From assembly GCF_036320965.1 (NCBI RefSeq), contig NC_092234.1, positions 44,175,362 to 44,239,361 on the forward strand: DNA of 64,000 nucleotides, written 5' to 3'. Positions 12,096 to 24,934 of this stretch are shown here, piece after piece (the stretch's first letter is position 1; every line of letters starts with the position of its first letter). The translations under genes were made by a program, and so were the position numbers. The notes beneath the pieces were generated by a model, which was given only the letters and a program-made list of their open reading frames with translations, made no database searches and had not been told where the DNA came from. Source of the DNA: Panulirus ornatus. Taxonomy: Eukaryota > Arthropoda > Malacostraca > Decapoda > Palinuridae.

Positions 12096-12504
12096 GCCGA
12101 GGTGAATCCGTTTTCTCTCCCGCCTTCCCTCGTCGTTCTTTTCGGGATTACGTGCCACACTGCCAGCTCATCCATCCTGGCCAGATACTTTATACATATC
12201 ATTAACTTCATCATCCATCATTCCCTCGACGTTATTACAAGTGTTGTGAGGGGCGTGGGAGAACTATGGTTGTATAACCGACACCAATATATAGCATCCA
12301 TCTGGAGACCACAGTGTTTCAAGCTACGATTTGAAATGCGTTGGGAGTTCGTTTTCTTTTTTTGATGGGACACTACAGCGAAGGTACAGTGACGACTCGG
12401 GTCATATTTCAACCTGGATGTTATCATCTGACACTGAGAATAACGAGGCTATCTCGCCGGCAAGCGAGATGGCCTAGTCACGGATGTACTCAACTGGTGA
12501 AATG

Positions 12505-13275
12505 TTAGTTAGAAATTAGGGTAAAGTTGATTAGAAAATAGGGTAAAGTTAGAAAATTGGATAGTTAGTCAAAATAGGGTAGTTAGTTAAAATATGGTAA
12601 AGTTAGAAAACAGAGGTAATTAGAAAATAGGGTAAAGTTAAGTAGAAAATAGGGTAAAGTTAAGTAGAAAATAGGGTAAAGTTAAACAGAAAATAGGGTA
12701 AAGTTAAGTAGAAAATAGGGTAAAGTTAAGTAGCAAATAGGGTAAAGTTAAGTAGCAAATAGGGTAAAGTTAAGTAGCAAATAGGGTAAAGTTAAGTAGC
12801 AAATAGGGTAAAGTTAAGTAGCAAATAGGGTAAAGTTAAGTAGCAAATAGGGTAAAGTTAAGTAGCAAATAGGGTAAAGTTAAGTAGCAAATAGGGTAAA
12901 GTTAAGTAGCAAATAGGGTAAAGTTAAGTAGCAAATAGGGTAAAAGTTAAGTAGCAAATAGGGTAAAGTTAAGTAGCAAATAGGGTAAAGTTAAGTAGCA
13001 AATAGGGTTAAGTTAAGTAGCAAATAGGGTAAAGTTAAGTAGCAAATAGGGTAAAGTTAAGTAGCAAATAGGGTAAAGTTAAGTAGCAAATAGGGTAAAG
13101 TTAAGTAGCAAATAGGGTAAAGTTAAGTAGCAAATAGGGTAAAGTTAAGTAGCAAATAGGGTAAAGTTAAGTAGCAAATAGGGTAAAGTTAAGTAGCAAA
13201 TAGGGTAAAGTTAAGTAGCAAATAGGGTAAAGTTAAGTAGCAAATAGGGTAAAGTTAAGTAGCAAATAGGGTAAA
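12505..13275. repeat. 22-bp minisatellite, >30 units
   Basis: Tandem array with core AGGGTAAAGTTAAGTAGC. The left ~150 bp is degenerate (AGAAAATAGGG), while the right ~600 bp is almost perfect, so the array has recently expanded on its right side. Confidence 0.96.
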
Positions 13276-13406
13276 CGCTCGTTGCAAGAACTCGCTAGTC
13301 AAGTCTTGGCGCCAAAAGCTTCAGTTTCCAGACATCCTCGTCAGCCTAGTGTTTTGATAAACGTTTTCACGTATCAATATACGTCGTGTTGACCGTGCGT
13401 GCGTGC

Positions 13407-13410
<4 letters not shown>

Positions 13411-13458
<48 letters not shown>
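13411..13458. repeat. (GT)n microsatellite
   Basis: About 48 bp of GT preceded by a short GCGT run. Nearby, 13,530-13,590 contains small ACGTACGCACGC palindromic repeats, and 13,819-13,872 is C- and CTC-rich. Confidence 0.9.
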
Positions 13459-13459
<1 letters not shown>

Positions 13460-14145
13460 AGCCTGGTGTATGAGGCCAGAGATCGTGCTGAGTTTCGTCA
13501 CCTCGGGAACGAGGCCCGGCCACTGTTCTTACGTACGCACGCACGTACGTCGTGGTGGTAATTATGTACGCACGCACGCACGTACGTCGTGGTGGTGGTA
13601 ATGAAGGACACGCACGCACGGGAACGTACAGTGAGGGTGAGGTGAGGGTGAGGGAGAGGGTGGTGTGTTACGAGGATCCACATAAGGCACACAAGAAGAA
13701 GAATAATAAGAAGGAGGAGGAGGAGCAGCGCTGCTCCTACGTCGCCATCCTAGTCGAACAGTAAATGTCTCGCGCCATCATCTGTGTCTGCTGGCCCGGC
13801 CCTGCCTGCCCCAGACCCAGCCCCCCCCCCCCCTCCTCCTCCACCTCCTCCACCTCCTCCTCCTCCTCCTCCAGTGTCATGTTATGGACCCGAGGAAGCC
13901 TTGACTGCGATATTTCACAACGCTGACGTTTTCTAATTGGCCTCTGGGCTGATGAGTCCGTCTGGTGCATGAGGGGCCCCGGCGAGGCTCCGGCGTTCAT
14001 AATGGACGAAACTCCAGCGTTTAATGACGAATGAAGAAGTGCCGTTTCAGTACAGTTCCCCCCCACCCCCTCCCCTCCCTCTCTGTGTATTTACCGCACC
14101 TTACAACAACAGGGAGTCGGTGTGTGTGTGGCCAGCCAGCCTCCC

Positions 14146-14394
14146 ACACCCACACCCACACCCTCACCCACACCCTCACCCACACCCTCACCCTTACCCT
14201 CACCCACACCCTCACCCACACCCTCACCCTCACCCACACCCTCACCCTCACCCTCACCCTCACCCACACCCTCACCCACACCCTCACCCTCACCCACACC
14301 CTCACCCTCACCCACACCCTCACCCACACCTACACCCTCACCCTCACCCGCACCCTCACCCACACCCTCACCCACACCCACACCCTCACCCTCA
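14146..14394. repeat. CCCTCA/CCCACA hexanucleotide array
   Basis: About 250 bp of six-base units CCCTCA and CCCACA in irregular order. Open frames read His-Pro, Thr-Leu or Pro-Ser-Pro-Thr repeats and are not genes. Confidence 0.93.
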
Positions 14395-14797
14395 CAACCT
14401 GAGGCCGGACCACCTAATCCAAACCCCATCGAGTGATTATCCACCCTCAGTCGCTGGCCTCGCTTTCTCGCCCTCCCTAAACGACACATCTTCATTAATC
14501 CAGAGCTCGTCACACCCCAACCCACCCACCCCATTCCTCCTTCCCTTCCCCTCTCGCTCTCTCTCTCTCTCCCACGGGCGTGACCCCTGACCTCCCACGG
14601 GCGTGACCTCTCACTGACTCGGGCGTGCTGGGGAAGACACACACGCGCGCGCCTCTCCACCTCGGAGGACAAAACACACAAACCCGCCCACCTTGACTCG
14701 CTCGGCCCCAGAGCAGCTCACTGGGGCACCCCGTGACGTCATGACCGTGACGTCACGACCGTGGGAAGGAACGCGCGCGTTAGGGAGTCTCGGTGGT

Positions 14798-15022
14798 GGA
14801 TGGCGAAGGTGGAGGAGGTATGTGGAGGATGCGAGTGGATGTGGAGGAACACGTGGAGGAATTCCCTGTGAGGGAGGTGAGGTGGTATATGTGGAGTAGT
14901 GGTGGGGGAGGGAGGCTGTAGTAGAGGATAGTGGATGATGTGGAGGCGATAGGTGGAAGAGGAAGATGAGGAAGAGGCAGGTGGATTTGTGGGGGTGAAG
15001 TGGATGTGAGTCAGGTGTGGAT
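14798..15022. repeat. GTGGA-rich degenerate repeat
   Basis: Irregular GTGGAGGA/GTGGATG-rich sequence with no consistent unit length. No gene is visible here. Confidence 0.5.
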
Positions 15023-15061
15023 AGTGGATGCTTGTCCACATCAGAGTGACGTCATGCGGTA

Positions 15062-15475
15062 CGGTCGTGTGTACCTGTTAATGTCTGGTATTATGGTACG
15101 GTGCACGACGGTACGGCCCTTTACGTTCAGGGCATTTAACCTGACCTTTAGGTCAAAGGTCAGGCTATAATCACCGAGGATCGTACCGTCGTGCTCAGGG
15201 ATCGTACCGTCGTGCTCAAGGATCGTACCGTCGTGCTCAAGGGTCGTACTGTCGTGCTCAAGGGTCGTTCCGTCGTGCTCAAGGATCGTACAGTCGTGCT
15301 CAAGGGTCGTACCGTCGTACTCAAGGATCGTACCGTCGTGCTCAAGGATCGTACCGTCGTGCTCAAGGGTCGTACCGTCGTACTCAAGGGCCGTACCGTC
15401 GTGCTCAAGGGTCGTACCGTACTCAAGGGCCGTACCGTCGTGCTCAAGGATCGTACCGTCGTACTCAAGGTCAAA
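15062..15475. repeat. 21-bp GTACGATC minisatellite with a DR1 motif
   Basis: The block opens with a short leader containing AGGTCAAAGGTCA at 15,150-15,162. About 14 units of the core GATCGTACCGTCGTGCTCAA follow at 15,178-15,475, with GATC/GGTC and GTGC/GTAC variants. It is the largest of three copies of this repeat family in the window. Confidence 0.9.
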
Positions 15476-15594
15476 AAGAAAAAAATGCCTTTTACCAGCA
15501 CTGGACATCCGGCTTCTCTCGCTGACCTTCCATCTAAAGCGTTTCCTTCTGGTCTTACAAACCTCTCCCAAGTCTCCGGTCACCTGTCAATCAA

Positions 15595-15598
<4 letters not shown>

Positions 15599-15645
<47 letters not shown>
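15599..15645. repeat. (CT)n microsatellite
   Basis: About 47 bp of CT. A complementary-sense (AG)n of about 79 bp lies at 16,498-16,576. Confidence 0.95.
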
Positions 15646-15647
<2 letters not shown>

Positions 15648-15892
15648 ACTAACGACTGAAGGCCTTACGAGTAGTTTGTTCCTGCCCTTAACCTCTTCAG
15701 TAGAAGCGACTTTCTCCATACAGTCTTGGAAACCCATATTCATACAATGGGACTCGTCGTCCCTTAGGAAAGCGCCAATCGTGAAGGACAATTGTATTTG
15801 CGGTCAATTTCATTTTCTTTTTATGATAGTTGAGATGGGACAGTCAACTGATAGCCCTAATCAACACCATATCATCGACACTGTACGTATAA

Positions 15893-16082
15893 ACATCCTA
15901 GCCGAAGCCAGGTAGCCAATTAATCGACCCCTAAGAATGGATGAACAGCTGGGTTGACTGTGGACCGACTGTCGCAACCAGGATTCGAGAACCCACGCGC
16001 ACGACTCCGAGCGGCGCGTGAATGCATTACGGTAGTAAGCGACGAAAACCGTTACACCACGTTGGTCCATTTCTTGCATCTG
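15893..16082 (-). mobile_element. tRNA-derived SINE, best-preserved head
   Basis: On the minus strand an A-box-like region with GTGGTGTAACGG is followed about 50 bp later by a B-box-like GGTTCTCGAATCC. The family body (CGGTCCACAGTCAACCCAGC) and the end GGCTAGGAT come next. This order is that of a tRNA-headed SINE with an internal pol III promoter. It is not a functional tRNA: the arms do not continue into an acceptor stem. Confidence 0.75.
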
Positions 16083-16493
16083 TCTTCACAGAAGAGCTTT
16101 GCTCTCAACAGTGACCAGCTGTCTTTCCATTAAGGCCATTTTGCTCTCATCCATATCTGTTGAGTGCAATGCCAACGCCAGTTTTCGAACCACTTTACTG
16201 CTTTACTGATGAGCCACGTGTGTACACCACATCATTCCGAACTATTGAAGAACAATACCGTAATACAAGAGTTAAATGCTATCGTACAACAGGCTCCATA
16301 ATCATATAAGTCAAACTGACCCGATTCCGTCGGGTTTATCCCGATTTCGCAAGTCAAATCCGACTCATATAACCCGATTTTTTTTTTTTCTAAGTCGGTG
16401 TAATTCGTTTGTGTTGTAAAACAAATATACACAGACAAGTAGTGACCATGGCCCGTCGCACTGAAGTAGAACAGAACCAGAGAAATGTCCACT

Positions 16494-16576
<83 letters not shown>

Positions 16577-16580
<4 letters not shown>

Positions 16581-17239
16581 CCTAAAATCTTTGTTTTTTT
16601 CTATTTTAACAAACAATAACGGTAAAGCTACTATCTCGAAAACAAGTCAACCATTCCACTAAGCAAGAATAACCCCATTACCTCCAAAATCATTTACGTG
16701 TGTAATAAGGAATCACTTATATTAAGACTGCCCTCCCCACCCAGGCTACGACCCCTGACATTTATAAACGCTAACTCACTTATCGTCTGCCTTATATCAC
16801 GTCAGGTCAGGTTAATTGGCTCGAGAATTAAAGTGTTACGTTAAAAAAAAAAAAATAAGTCATTTCATAATATATACCTTAGTCATGCAGTTTGGTTACG
16901 TCGAGTTAACATTTGGTTTGGCTACATCAAACTGGTTTTTGATGGTGTCCTAAATGTATCTTTGATAACATAACATTATTTACCTTCTGCCTTAACTGGT
17001 CCACTCCAGTAACTTGACCTAATAGGTCAGAATATAAGCGAGAGCAAAATAAATAATAATTCCACTGTTGTCATATTAACTAATGTAGTGATTATGTATT
17101 GCCACACTCAGTTTATGTAGATGGTTTAATGTAAACAGGTGGCATGATCAAAGACTTCCAGCAGTTTTATTTTTTGATGACTATTGTTCTATTGGTCTCA
17201 ATAACAGTCCCTAGAACAAGTACGAACAGAGTTATTAGT
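16577..17239. other. Non-coding stretch, nothing recognised
   Basis: AT-rich unique sequence with a few poly(A) runs. I see no gene, RNA or element. Confidence 0.6.
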
Positions 17240-18065
17240 GTGTCCTGTAACCTGACCTGACCTAGCCTAGCTTAACCTACCTTAACTTAGCCTAGCCTAA
17301 GTAACTCAATCTAGCTTCGCCTATCCTAACCTAACCTTGCCTGACCTAACTTTGCAGAATCAAACCTATCCTCGTCTTACTTAACCTAAATCTAACCTTG
17401 CATAACCTAACCTAACTTGCATACCTAACCTAACCTAGCCTAACTTTGCATAACCTAACCTAATCTACCCTAACTTGCATACCTACCCTAACCTTGCATA
17501 ATCTAACCTAACCTAACCTAACTTAACCTAACCCAAACTAACCTTGCCTGATCTAACTTTGCAGAATCAAACCTGTCCTTGTCTTACCTAACCTAGCCTA
17601 ACCTTACATAAACCTACCCTAACTTGCATACCTAACCTAACCTAACCTAACCCTGCATAACCTAACCTAATCTACCCTAACTTGCATACCTACCCTAACC
17701 TTGCATAATCTAACCAAACCTAGCCTAACTTTGCATAACATAAACTACCCTAACCTGGCCTAATCTTGCATAACCTAACATAACCTAACCTAACTTGCAT
17801 ACCTAGCCTATCCTTGCATAACCTAACCTAACCTAACATAATCTTGCATAACCTAACCTAACCTAACCTAACCTTGCATAATCTAACCTAACCTAGCCTA
17901 ATCTTGCATAACCTAACCTAACCTACTCTAACCTAGCCTAAACAAATGCCAACAATACGTTCATGCCCGAATATTAACCGACACTTCGGCTCCTACCAGC
18001 AGTTCATTCCCTGATAATCACCGACACTCCGGTAACCCTAACTTACCCTAACCTAACTTAACCTG
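17240..18065 (-). repeat. Degenerate telomere-like (CCTAA)n array
   Basis: About 825 bp of AACCT/CCTAA-type units, broken periodically by TTGCATAACCTAACC and TGCATACCTA. The G-rich strand is the minus strand, opposite to the array at 6,567-6,828. The interrupting TTGCATA motif recurs many times, so the array appears to amplify a composite unit and not pure telomere repeat. Confidence 0.8.
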
Positions 18066-20335
18066 ACGTTAAGGGTAAGTGGTCTCTTCATAGCCTTAGT
18101 ACCGACCAACCCCACACACACACACATAAACATTTTTGAAAGAAAATCCTAATCTAATCGTAGGAAATAAGCCATCATCCCATGATTCATCGTACATAAA
18201 GTACACTAAACTACAACACTAACAACCGGGTAAACACCATAAGTAACTACGACCAAGCAATACAATAGGAAGTTGTTCTATAAAGGAGTAAGTGTGAATA
18301 TATCTGTTCATTTGTCGCCATTTCTACAATTTTCGCCAACATGGCGCCGACCTGGTTGGTGATCACAGTGCCTATGAATGATGATTTCGTCATTTAAAAC
18401 CATGATGTGGAGATTTTGGCCGACAAAGACGAAGCTTCCTTTGCAACAAGGATTACATTTGTACATTTAGGTTTAATTTAATATATGGGTCAACACTGAC
18501 ATGAAGAGGACTGCTAACTTACCTTATTGTTACAGTAAATGCTCCTCGTATACACTGGACTTTATACACACACACAAATTATGTTGTTGACATCCGTGCC
18601 TTAGATTCAATGTCTTCTAAACTATAAAAAAAAAAAAATTGAACACATGCAAATTACCAATACATGACGACAGCCATTGATGTGTCCACTTTCGCTAATG
18701 GCTTGCACCTGTTCATGGGTCATTTTCTTCAATCAGTCTCACTTTCTCCTTATCAAATGCACTTTCAATGCCTCTCTGATTTGTCGTACATGACATTATC
18801 TTACTTTAGACATATAAATTCGTCTGTGGACGTTAATTTCAACGAATTCACCAAATCATAACACTGTTCACGCGTGACCCCACATTCAACATGGCTGCTC
18901 TGGGGAACCACAAATTCGAGATGTGAAATTATTACATTATTGAGTCGCTCTGTTAAATGAAGAGTCATGTTCATTATACACGATCAGTGCAGAAATACAT
19001 GAGATAACATCTATCAGAATATGGCAATTTATTTTCCAGGTGAATTAGGTGTTCCCGGATCATTGCAATTTCTCATGTCCAATCATGAGCCATTTCAATA
19101 TATTTACGTAAAAGAAACTTATTATATGAGCTGAACTGTACAGTATAATGTTGTACGTGTGTAATAAGTGGTGGAGAAATGTTATGGCCATATTATCTTC
19201 TTCCTTTACTCGTAAATGTGTTAACATTGAACATTTGTATGATATTGTTAGGTTGTTAAGTCCTTAACTCAATACGACCCTAACTTCAAGGTCTTTGTGT
19301 TAAAGTCCAGATTAATTGTCTAGTTTAACATATTTATTTTAATAACTTTTTTTAGTCTGTATTACGAGTCATAAAAATCACCGGGAAATATCGGCGGTGT
19401 CAAAGAAAAAAAAAATTAAGTCATAAGCACAAAGGTTAGGTTTTTTACACAGGTGTTTATATTGCCTTTAATGTTTCCTGGTTTAGAAGTATATCATTTC
19501 AAGGTAATTGATTACGGTTTCCATTATATAAGTGCTTATTGTCTAATTATTTGTTAATAAATATCTATATTTCATTTTTTTACATTATAATCTACTGTAA
19601 ACGTCACATATCAGCGATTTTGGAAAAAAAAAATTCATGTTGTGGTGCCATATTTCTTTAAAAGTTGTTTCATCAGAATCCTTTTTCTTAAACTTCAAAG
19701 CCCTGCCACCTTTAACAAGCTTAAAAATATATATTTCCCCAGCAAACAACTCGCTGTCAACATAGAGCACATTATCTCCTTTTGAGTGTGAGGGTTGCAG
19801 GATATAGAGGGAACTACACTTCATCATATACTTCCAGTGTTGAGTTTGTATGATAATCAGTGGCTATTTGCATATTCATTGGTTTTCGGGTTCCTAGCTT
19901 TACCCATCCCTCAACTTACCCTGATCAGGAAAAGTAATCATCTGTCATGGCTTTAATGGAATGCGTTATTCTTTACAAGCATCACTATAATTATAGTTAA
20001 CGAGGAGTATTCTCTTGTGCTCTTATACTTACAAAGGCAACAGTGAGAGATCTACTGGATATACCATCTAATATTTGCTTTTGTAGTGGTCTTGTGTCTG
20101 TTTGCACATGCTTGGGCAGCTTTCTGTTTTTCTATGCAAACCTTAAAAAACAATTATGTTATTGTCTCGATATTCTGTAAGTAACCCCAGAACCCCTTTT
20201 ATCAGGTTCCTGCAGCTTCAAGTCTGCACTCCAATCAGCAGCAATGAAATGTTCTCCTTTGGGGTGAGAAGTTCCTTGAGTCTGTACTCCTTTTCGTTCA
20301 CTGTCGAGTACATAACTAAAATAAAGGTGACTTTC
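18066..20335. other. Mostly unique non-coding sequence
   Basis: No supportable gene. At 18,336-18,348, CCAACATGGCGCC fits the YY1-type AANATGGCGSC motif and would start a 20-codon ORF. A similar CAACATGGCTGC lies near 18,888. These could mark a promoter or first exon, but nothing downstream confirms it. Confidence 0.4.
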
Positions 20336-20452
20336 CACTATATGTGCAAGTATGGGCATTTATGTGTATATGAGTGGATGGGCCATTCTTCGTCTGTTTC
20401 CTGGCGCTACCTCGCTGACGCAGGAAATGGCAGTCAAGTATAAAATAAAGCA
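20336..20452 (+). mobile_element. Short tail element, family E
   Basis: TGGGCCATTCTTCGTCTG, then TTTCCTGGCGCTACCTCGC and a GAAATGGCAGTCAAGTATAA end. It matches the last ~90 bp of the RTE-like LINE with no LINE coding sequence attached. Confidence 0.7.
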
Positions 20453-21469
20453 TGTATATATATATATGCTGAAGGTTTCCCAAATACTATATATTGTAGC
20501 CAACATTCAGTTATATTTCAAAAGATATCTGAGTATGGAATGTGATAACTTACTTCCTAATCTATACATACTTTACATTAAAATCTTTTACTATTCAAAA
20601 TACAAAAAAGGCGTTTTGATTAATACCATAAGAATTTCAAATGTTTATAGAATTATACTTCTTTCATCCCACATTAATCCATCAAATATTAATATATACA
20701 TAGATACAATAAAAAGACTGATACATTTTATGATAAACACTTAAAAATTCATCTGATTATGTCTGCCATCAACAATAATCACTTTTAGAGTGGAAGCTTT
20801 ATTCTGGGTTGCCTAACGTATGATGTAAATGACAGAGATGCATGTTTAGTTGTACCTGAATTTACTCATTCCTCTCATAACAATAGTGAAACTTCAATAA
20901 TAATTTTTGTTAGAGATTTCATTTACCCACAGCAACTTAAACACTTAGCCTTCATTATACACTTTAAAGTCTCAAATCCTGCAACATTGAAGCCAAATAG
21001 TTCCCAAATTTCAAATCTTTCTGGATCTTGGTTATCTCTTAACCAGACTAATAACCCGTCAAATAAATCATAACTTGTGGTGTTTTCTTTCCCCAATATA
21101 TAAATTCATGTTTTAAATAATATTGCATCTGTACTTTTCCACTGTATTTTCCAAAGTATTAACCATTCCTGATCCAAAACATACATGTAAATTAAAATAG
21201 CAACAAGTAATGCCCTAGTCTGAGTGCTATAGGTGTAACCTTGCCCCCAGCTGAGGTTGAAGGTAAGAAAATAAGAGTGCTACCTTGCTGTGATGAGGAA
21301 GATACCTCCAGAAAGGCAGGTTTTACATTTCATCCTCAGAGAACATGGGCTAAATATGCTGGGAGAATCATTGAAAGTCCAGGGTAAAAGGATTCAGTGT
21401 CAGCAGAGATAATAGTCCTTCTCTGGTAACTCATCCAATGTTATCAGTTTTAAGATCAAGTATTATAGT
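20453..21469. other. AT-rich non-coding stretch
   Basis: Nothing recognised. A 130-codon frame at 20,352-20,744 starts inside the family E repeat and has no domain. Confidence 0.5.
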
Positions 21470-21706
21470 ACATATGATAGGGGATAGGGGAGAAAGAATA
21501 CTTCCCACGTATTCCCTGCGTGTCGTAGAAGGCGACTAAAAGGGGAGGGAGCATGGGGCTGGAAATCCTCTCCTCTCTTTTTTTTTTTTTTCCAAAAGAA
21601 GGAACAGAGAAGGGGGCCAGGTGAGGATATTCCCTCAAAGGCCCAGTCCTCTGTTCTTAATGCTACCTCGCTAACGCGGGAAATGGCAAATAGTTTGAAA
21701 GAAAGA
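21470..21706 (+). mobile_element. Short interspersed element, family A
   Basis: Plus-strand copy of the element at 1,904-2,148. It begins GATAGGGGATAGGGGAGAAAG, passes through GTGTCGTAGAAGGCGAC and ends with the hairpin CTCGC-TAAC-GCGGG, AAATGGC and an A-rich tail. Confidence 0.8.
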
Positions 21707-22061
21707 TGAACTCTCAAAAATTTCATATTATCAGTTCAATTAATTCTTGTTCAAAATCAGCAACATTTTTCTGCCATGAAGCATCTCGAATGAAAAAAAT
21801 TACAATATATATATCAAATTGCTTGGAGGAAAGTAAAATCATTACAGGTCGGTATTATCAATGGATGTTGGTATTTACACCGGAAAACAAGGGAAGGCAT
21901 ACAACTTCAAGACAGATAACTGTGGGCACTTTGTCATACTTCACCCGTTTGCTGATGTGCTGCTGACAAGCAAATTCTACTTCCATGATTTATTCACCTT
22001 AATCTTTCATCTGATTCTCACAAGATATGTTGATAAACTTTGAGGTATGTACTTTGTAATT

Positions 22062-23475
22062 TTCTTTCACACTTGATCGCTGTTTCCCGTGTTAGCTAGG
22101 CAGCACCAAGAACAAATGAAGAAAGGCCACATCCACTCTCTAGCTGTCATGTGTAATACATCGAAAGCACAAATCCCTATTCACAACTATGCCCAACAGA
22201 CATTTCCATGGTTTACCCCAGAAGCTTCACATGCCTGGTTCAATCCACTGACATGTTGACCCCAGTACACCACATCTTTCCAATTAGCACCATCCCTTGA
22301 TCGCCTCTCACCCTTCTGCATATTCAGGCCTCGATCGCTCAAATTCTTTTTCTCTTCAACCTTACGTCTCCAATCTGGTCTCTCTATTCTCTTTGTTCCC
22401 TCCACTTCTGACATATATCCTCTTTGTCAACCTTTCCTTGCTCATTCTCTCCATATGTCCAAACCATTTCAGCACATTCTTCTGCTCTCTTCACCAGACT
22501 CTTTTTGTATTACCACAATTCTCCTTTACCTTTTCATCACTTAATCGATCAAACCACACTTATGCCACATATTGTTCTCAAACATTTCATTTCCAACACA
22601 TCCACCCTTCTCCACACAGCCTCATCTATAGCTCATGCCTCAAATCCATATAATACTCCTGGGACTGCTTTTACTTCAAACATACCTATTTCTACCTTCC
22701 CAGATAATTCTCTTTCCAAACATTCTTCAGTACTCTCAGAACCTTCAACCACTTCCCTACCCATGACTCACTTCCTCTTTCATGCTTTCATTTACTGCAA
22801 TGTCTGTTCCCAAATATCTAAAACACTTCACTTCCTACAATTTTTCTCAATTCAAACTCACACCCCAATTAATCTGTCCCTTTGATTCATATTCACTCTC
22901 AACTTTTTCCTTCCATACATTCTTCTAAACTCAGTCACCAACTTCTGCAGTTTCTCACTCATATATGCCACCAGTGCTGTATCATCAGCAAAACAACAAC
23001 TGACTCACTTCCTGGGCCCTCTCATCCCCAATAGACTGCATACTTGCCCCTTTCTCCACCCTCTCATCCCCAATAGACTGCATACTTGCCCCTTTCTCCA
23101 CCCTATCTAAAAATGAACCGAACAATCATGGTGACATCACACATCCATGACGCAGACCAACCTTCACTTGGAACTTTCACTCTCCTCTCTTCCTGCTTGT
23201 AAGCAAGACTTACACCCTTGATAAAAAACTTCTCTGCTTCCAGCAGCTTTCCTCACAAACTGTATATTCTAAGACCTTCCCTAAAGCATCTCCATCTACT
23301 CTTATCATATGATTTCTCAAGATCCATAAATCCCACAAACTGTCCCAATACACCATGGCAGTCTTGTTCTTTCCATCTAATGCAAGTCAATCACTTTCTC
23401 AAAAAACCATGGGAACATCAAATCCTTATGCAGACTCACTTTCTTCTAATCAAACACTACTCTCATATTAATGGC
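22062..23475 (-). pseudogene. Decayed RTE-like LINE
   Basis: The plus strand reads as the complement of the LINE family from its 3' end (CTGTTTCCCGTGTTAGCTAGG at 22,080) to the RT region around the catalytic Asp motif (near 23,315). Many indels and stops are present. A 42-bp piece near 23,020-23,102 is duplicated in tandem. Confidence 0.75.
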
Positions 23476-23825
23476 CCACTGTTGTTCTATTTCACATCTT
23501 TTGAAGAACTATCCATTGATGATACTAAGGAAGTTCAATTAAACATTATGATCAAATCACTCCTTAATCTCCTTTCTTCCACAGTGTACAAATTCATGGC
23601 CTCAAATTTCTCAGTGTACCTCAGCTCTTTTAGCCCACCGACTGCTAATGTGCTGTTTATGGAATACTTAAGTATCTCTAGCATGGAAAATAACAGGGTT
23701 GTCAATAACCATCAAATTGGCATGGTGGATGGTGCAAAATTACTGCAGTGCCAGAAAGCAAAGAAAATGTTTAAACCTTTTTTTTCAAATTATGCACATA
23801 AACATATCTGAATAATAAAACATAT

Positions 23826-24520
23826 ATTACTGGGGCGAAAGTTCTGGGAGTGTTAAAGAATGTGTGGAAGGCGAGAATGTTATCTCGGAGAGCAAAACTG
23901 GGTATGTTTGAAGGAATAGTGGTTCCAACAATGTTATATGGTTGCAAGGCGTGGGCTATAGATAGGGTTGTGCAGAGGAGGTGGATGTGTTGGAAATGAG
24001 ATGTTTGAGGACAATATGTGGTGTGAGGTGAGTTGATCAAGCAAGTAATGAAAATGTAAGAGATGTGTGGTAATAAAAAGTGTGGTTGAGACAGCAGAAG
24101 AGGATATATTGAAATGGTTTGGTCACATGGAGAGAATGAATGAGGAAAGACTGACAAAGAGGATATATGTGTCAGAGGTGGCGGGAACGAGGAGAAGTGG
24201 GAGACCAAATTGGAGGTAGAAAGATGGAGTAAAAACAATCGGGACATGAACATACAGGAGAGTGAAAGGCATGCAAGGAATAGAGTGAATTGGAATGATG
24301 TGGTATACTGGGGTCAACATGCTGTCAATGGATTGAACCAGGGCATGTGAAGCATCTGGGGTAAACCATAGAAAATTTTGTGGGGCCTGGATGTGGAAAG
24401 GGAGCTGTGGTTTCGGTGCATCAAACATGATGGCTAGAGACTGACTGTGAACGAATGTGGCCTTTGTTGTCTTTTCCTAGCGCTACCCCACATGCACACA
24501 GAGGGAGGGGGATGCTATTT
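23826..24520 (+). pseudogene. Decayed RTE-like LINE, 3' part
   Basis: From GGGGCGAAAGTTCTGGGAG on, it follows the LINE C-terminal region and 3' UTR in plus orientation. Several frameshifts are visible, for example a lost base near 23,979 in the arginine-rich segment. Confidence 0.75.
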
Positions 24521-24539
24521 CATGTGTGGCAGGATGGCA

Positions 24540-24805
24540 ACGGGAATGGATGAAGGTAACAAGTATGAATATGTACATGTGTATATGTGTATTTTATCTA
24601 TCAATAAATAATGAATAAATAAATAATATATATGTATATGTCTGTGTATGTATAGTTATGTATAAACTGAAATGTATGGGTATGTATATGTGTATGTGTG
24701 GGTGTGTATGTATATACATGTGTTTATATACATGTGTTTGTGGGTGGGTTGGGCCATTCTTTAATCTGTTTCCTTGCACTACCTCACTAACATGCTATAC
24801 TGAAC
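24540..24805 (+). mobile_element. Tail element, family E (long form)
   Basis: A TATGTATATGTGTATG-rich leader is followed by GTGGGTGGGTTGGGCCATTC and a degenerate hairpin with CTACCTCACTAAC. A second copy lies at 24,935-25,150, and a reverse-complement copy at 25,158-25,335, so three tail elements are clustered in 0.8 kb. Confidence 0.7.
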
Positions 24806-24934
24806 CTATATGTATATATATTATGCCATTGGGAGGGATACACCATACATCCGGCACATCTGCAGTCCAAACATTCATTCTTTCTTTCTATATTACCAGA
24901 TAAGGCACAGGCAAATGTATGCCTCAGTCAAGAC

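Noticed and set aside
15893..16082. Functional tRNA gene
   Set aside because: Box-like elements are present, but no cloverleaf with acceptor stem can be completed, and the sequence is repeated with a long non-tRNA body.
23771..24428. Minus-strand ORFs of 101-160 codons
   Set aside because: Antisense of the decayed plus-strand LINE fragment.
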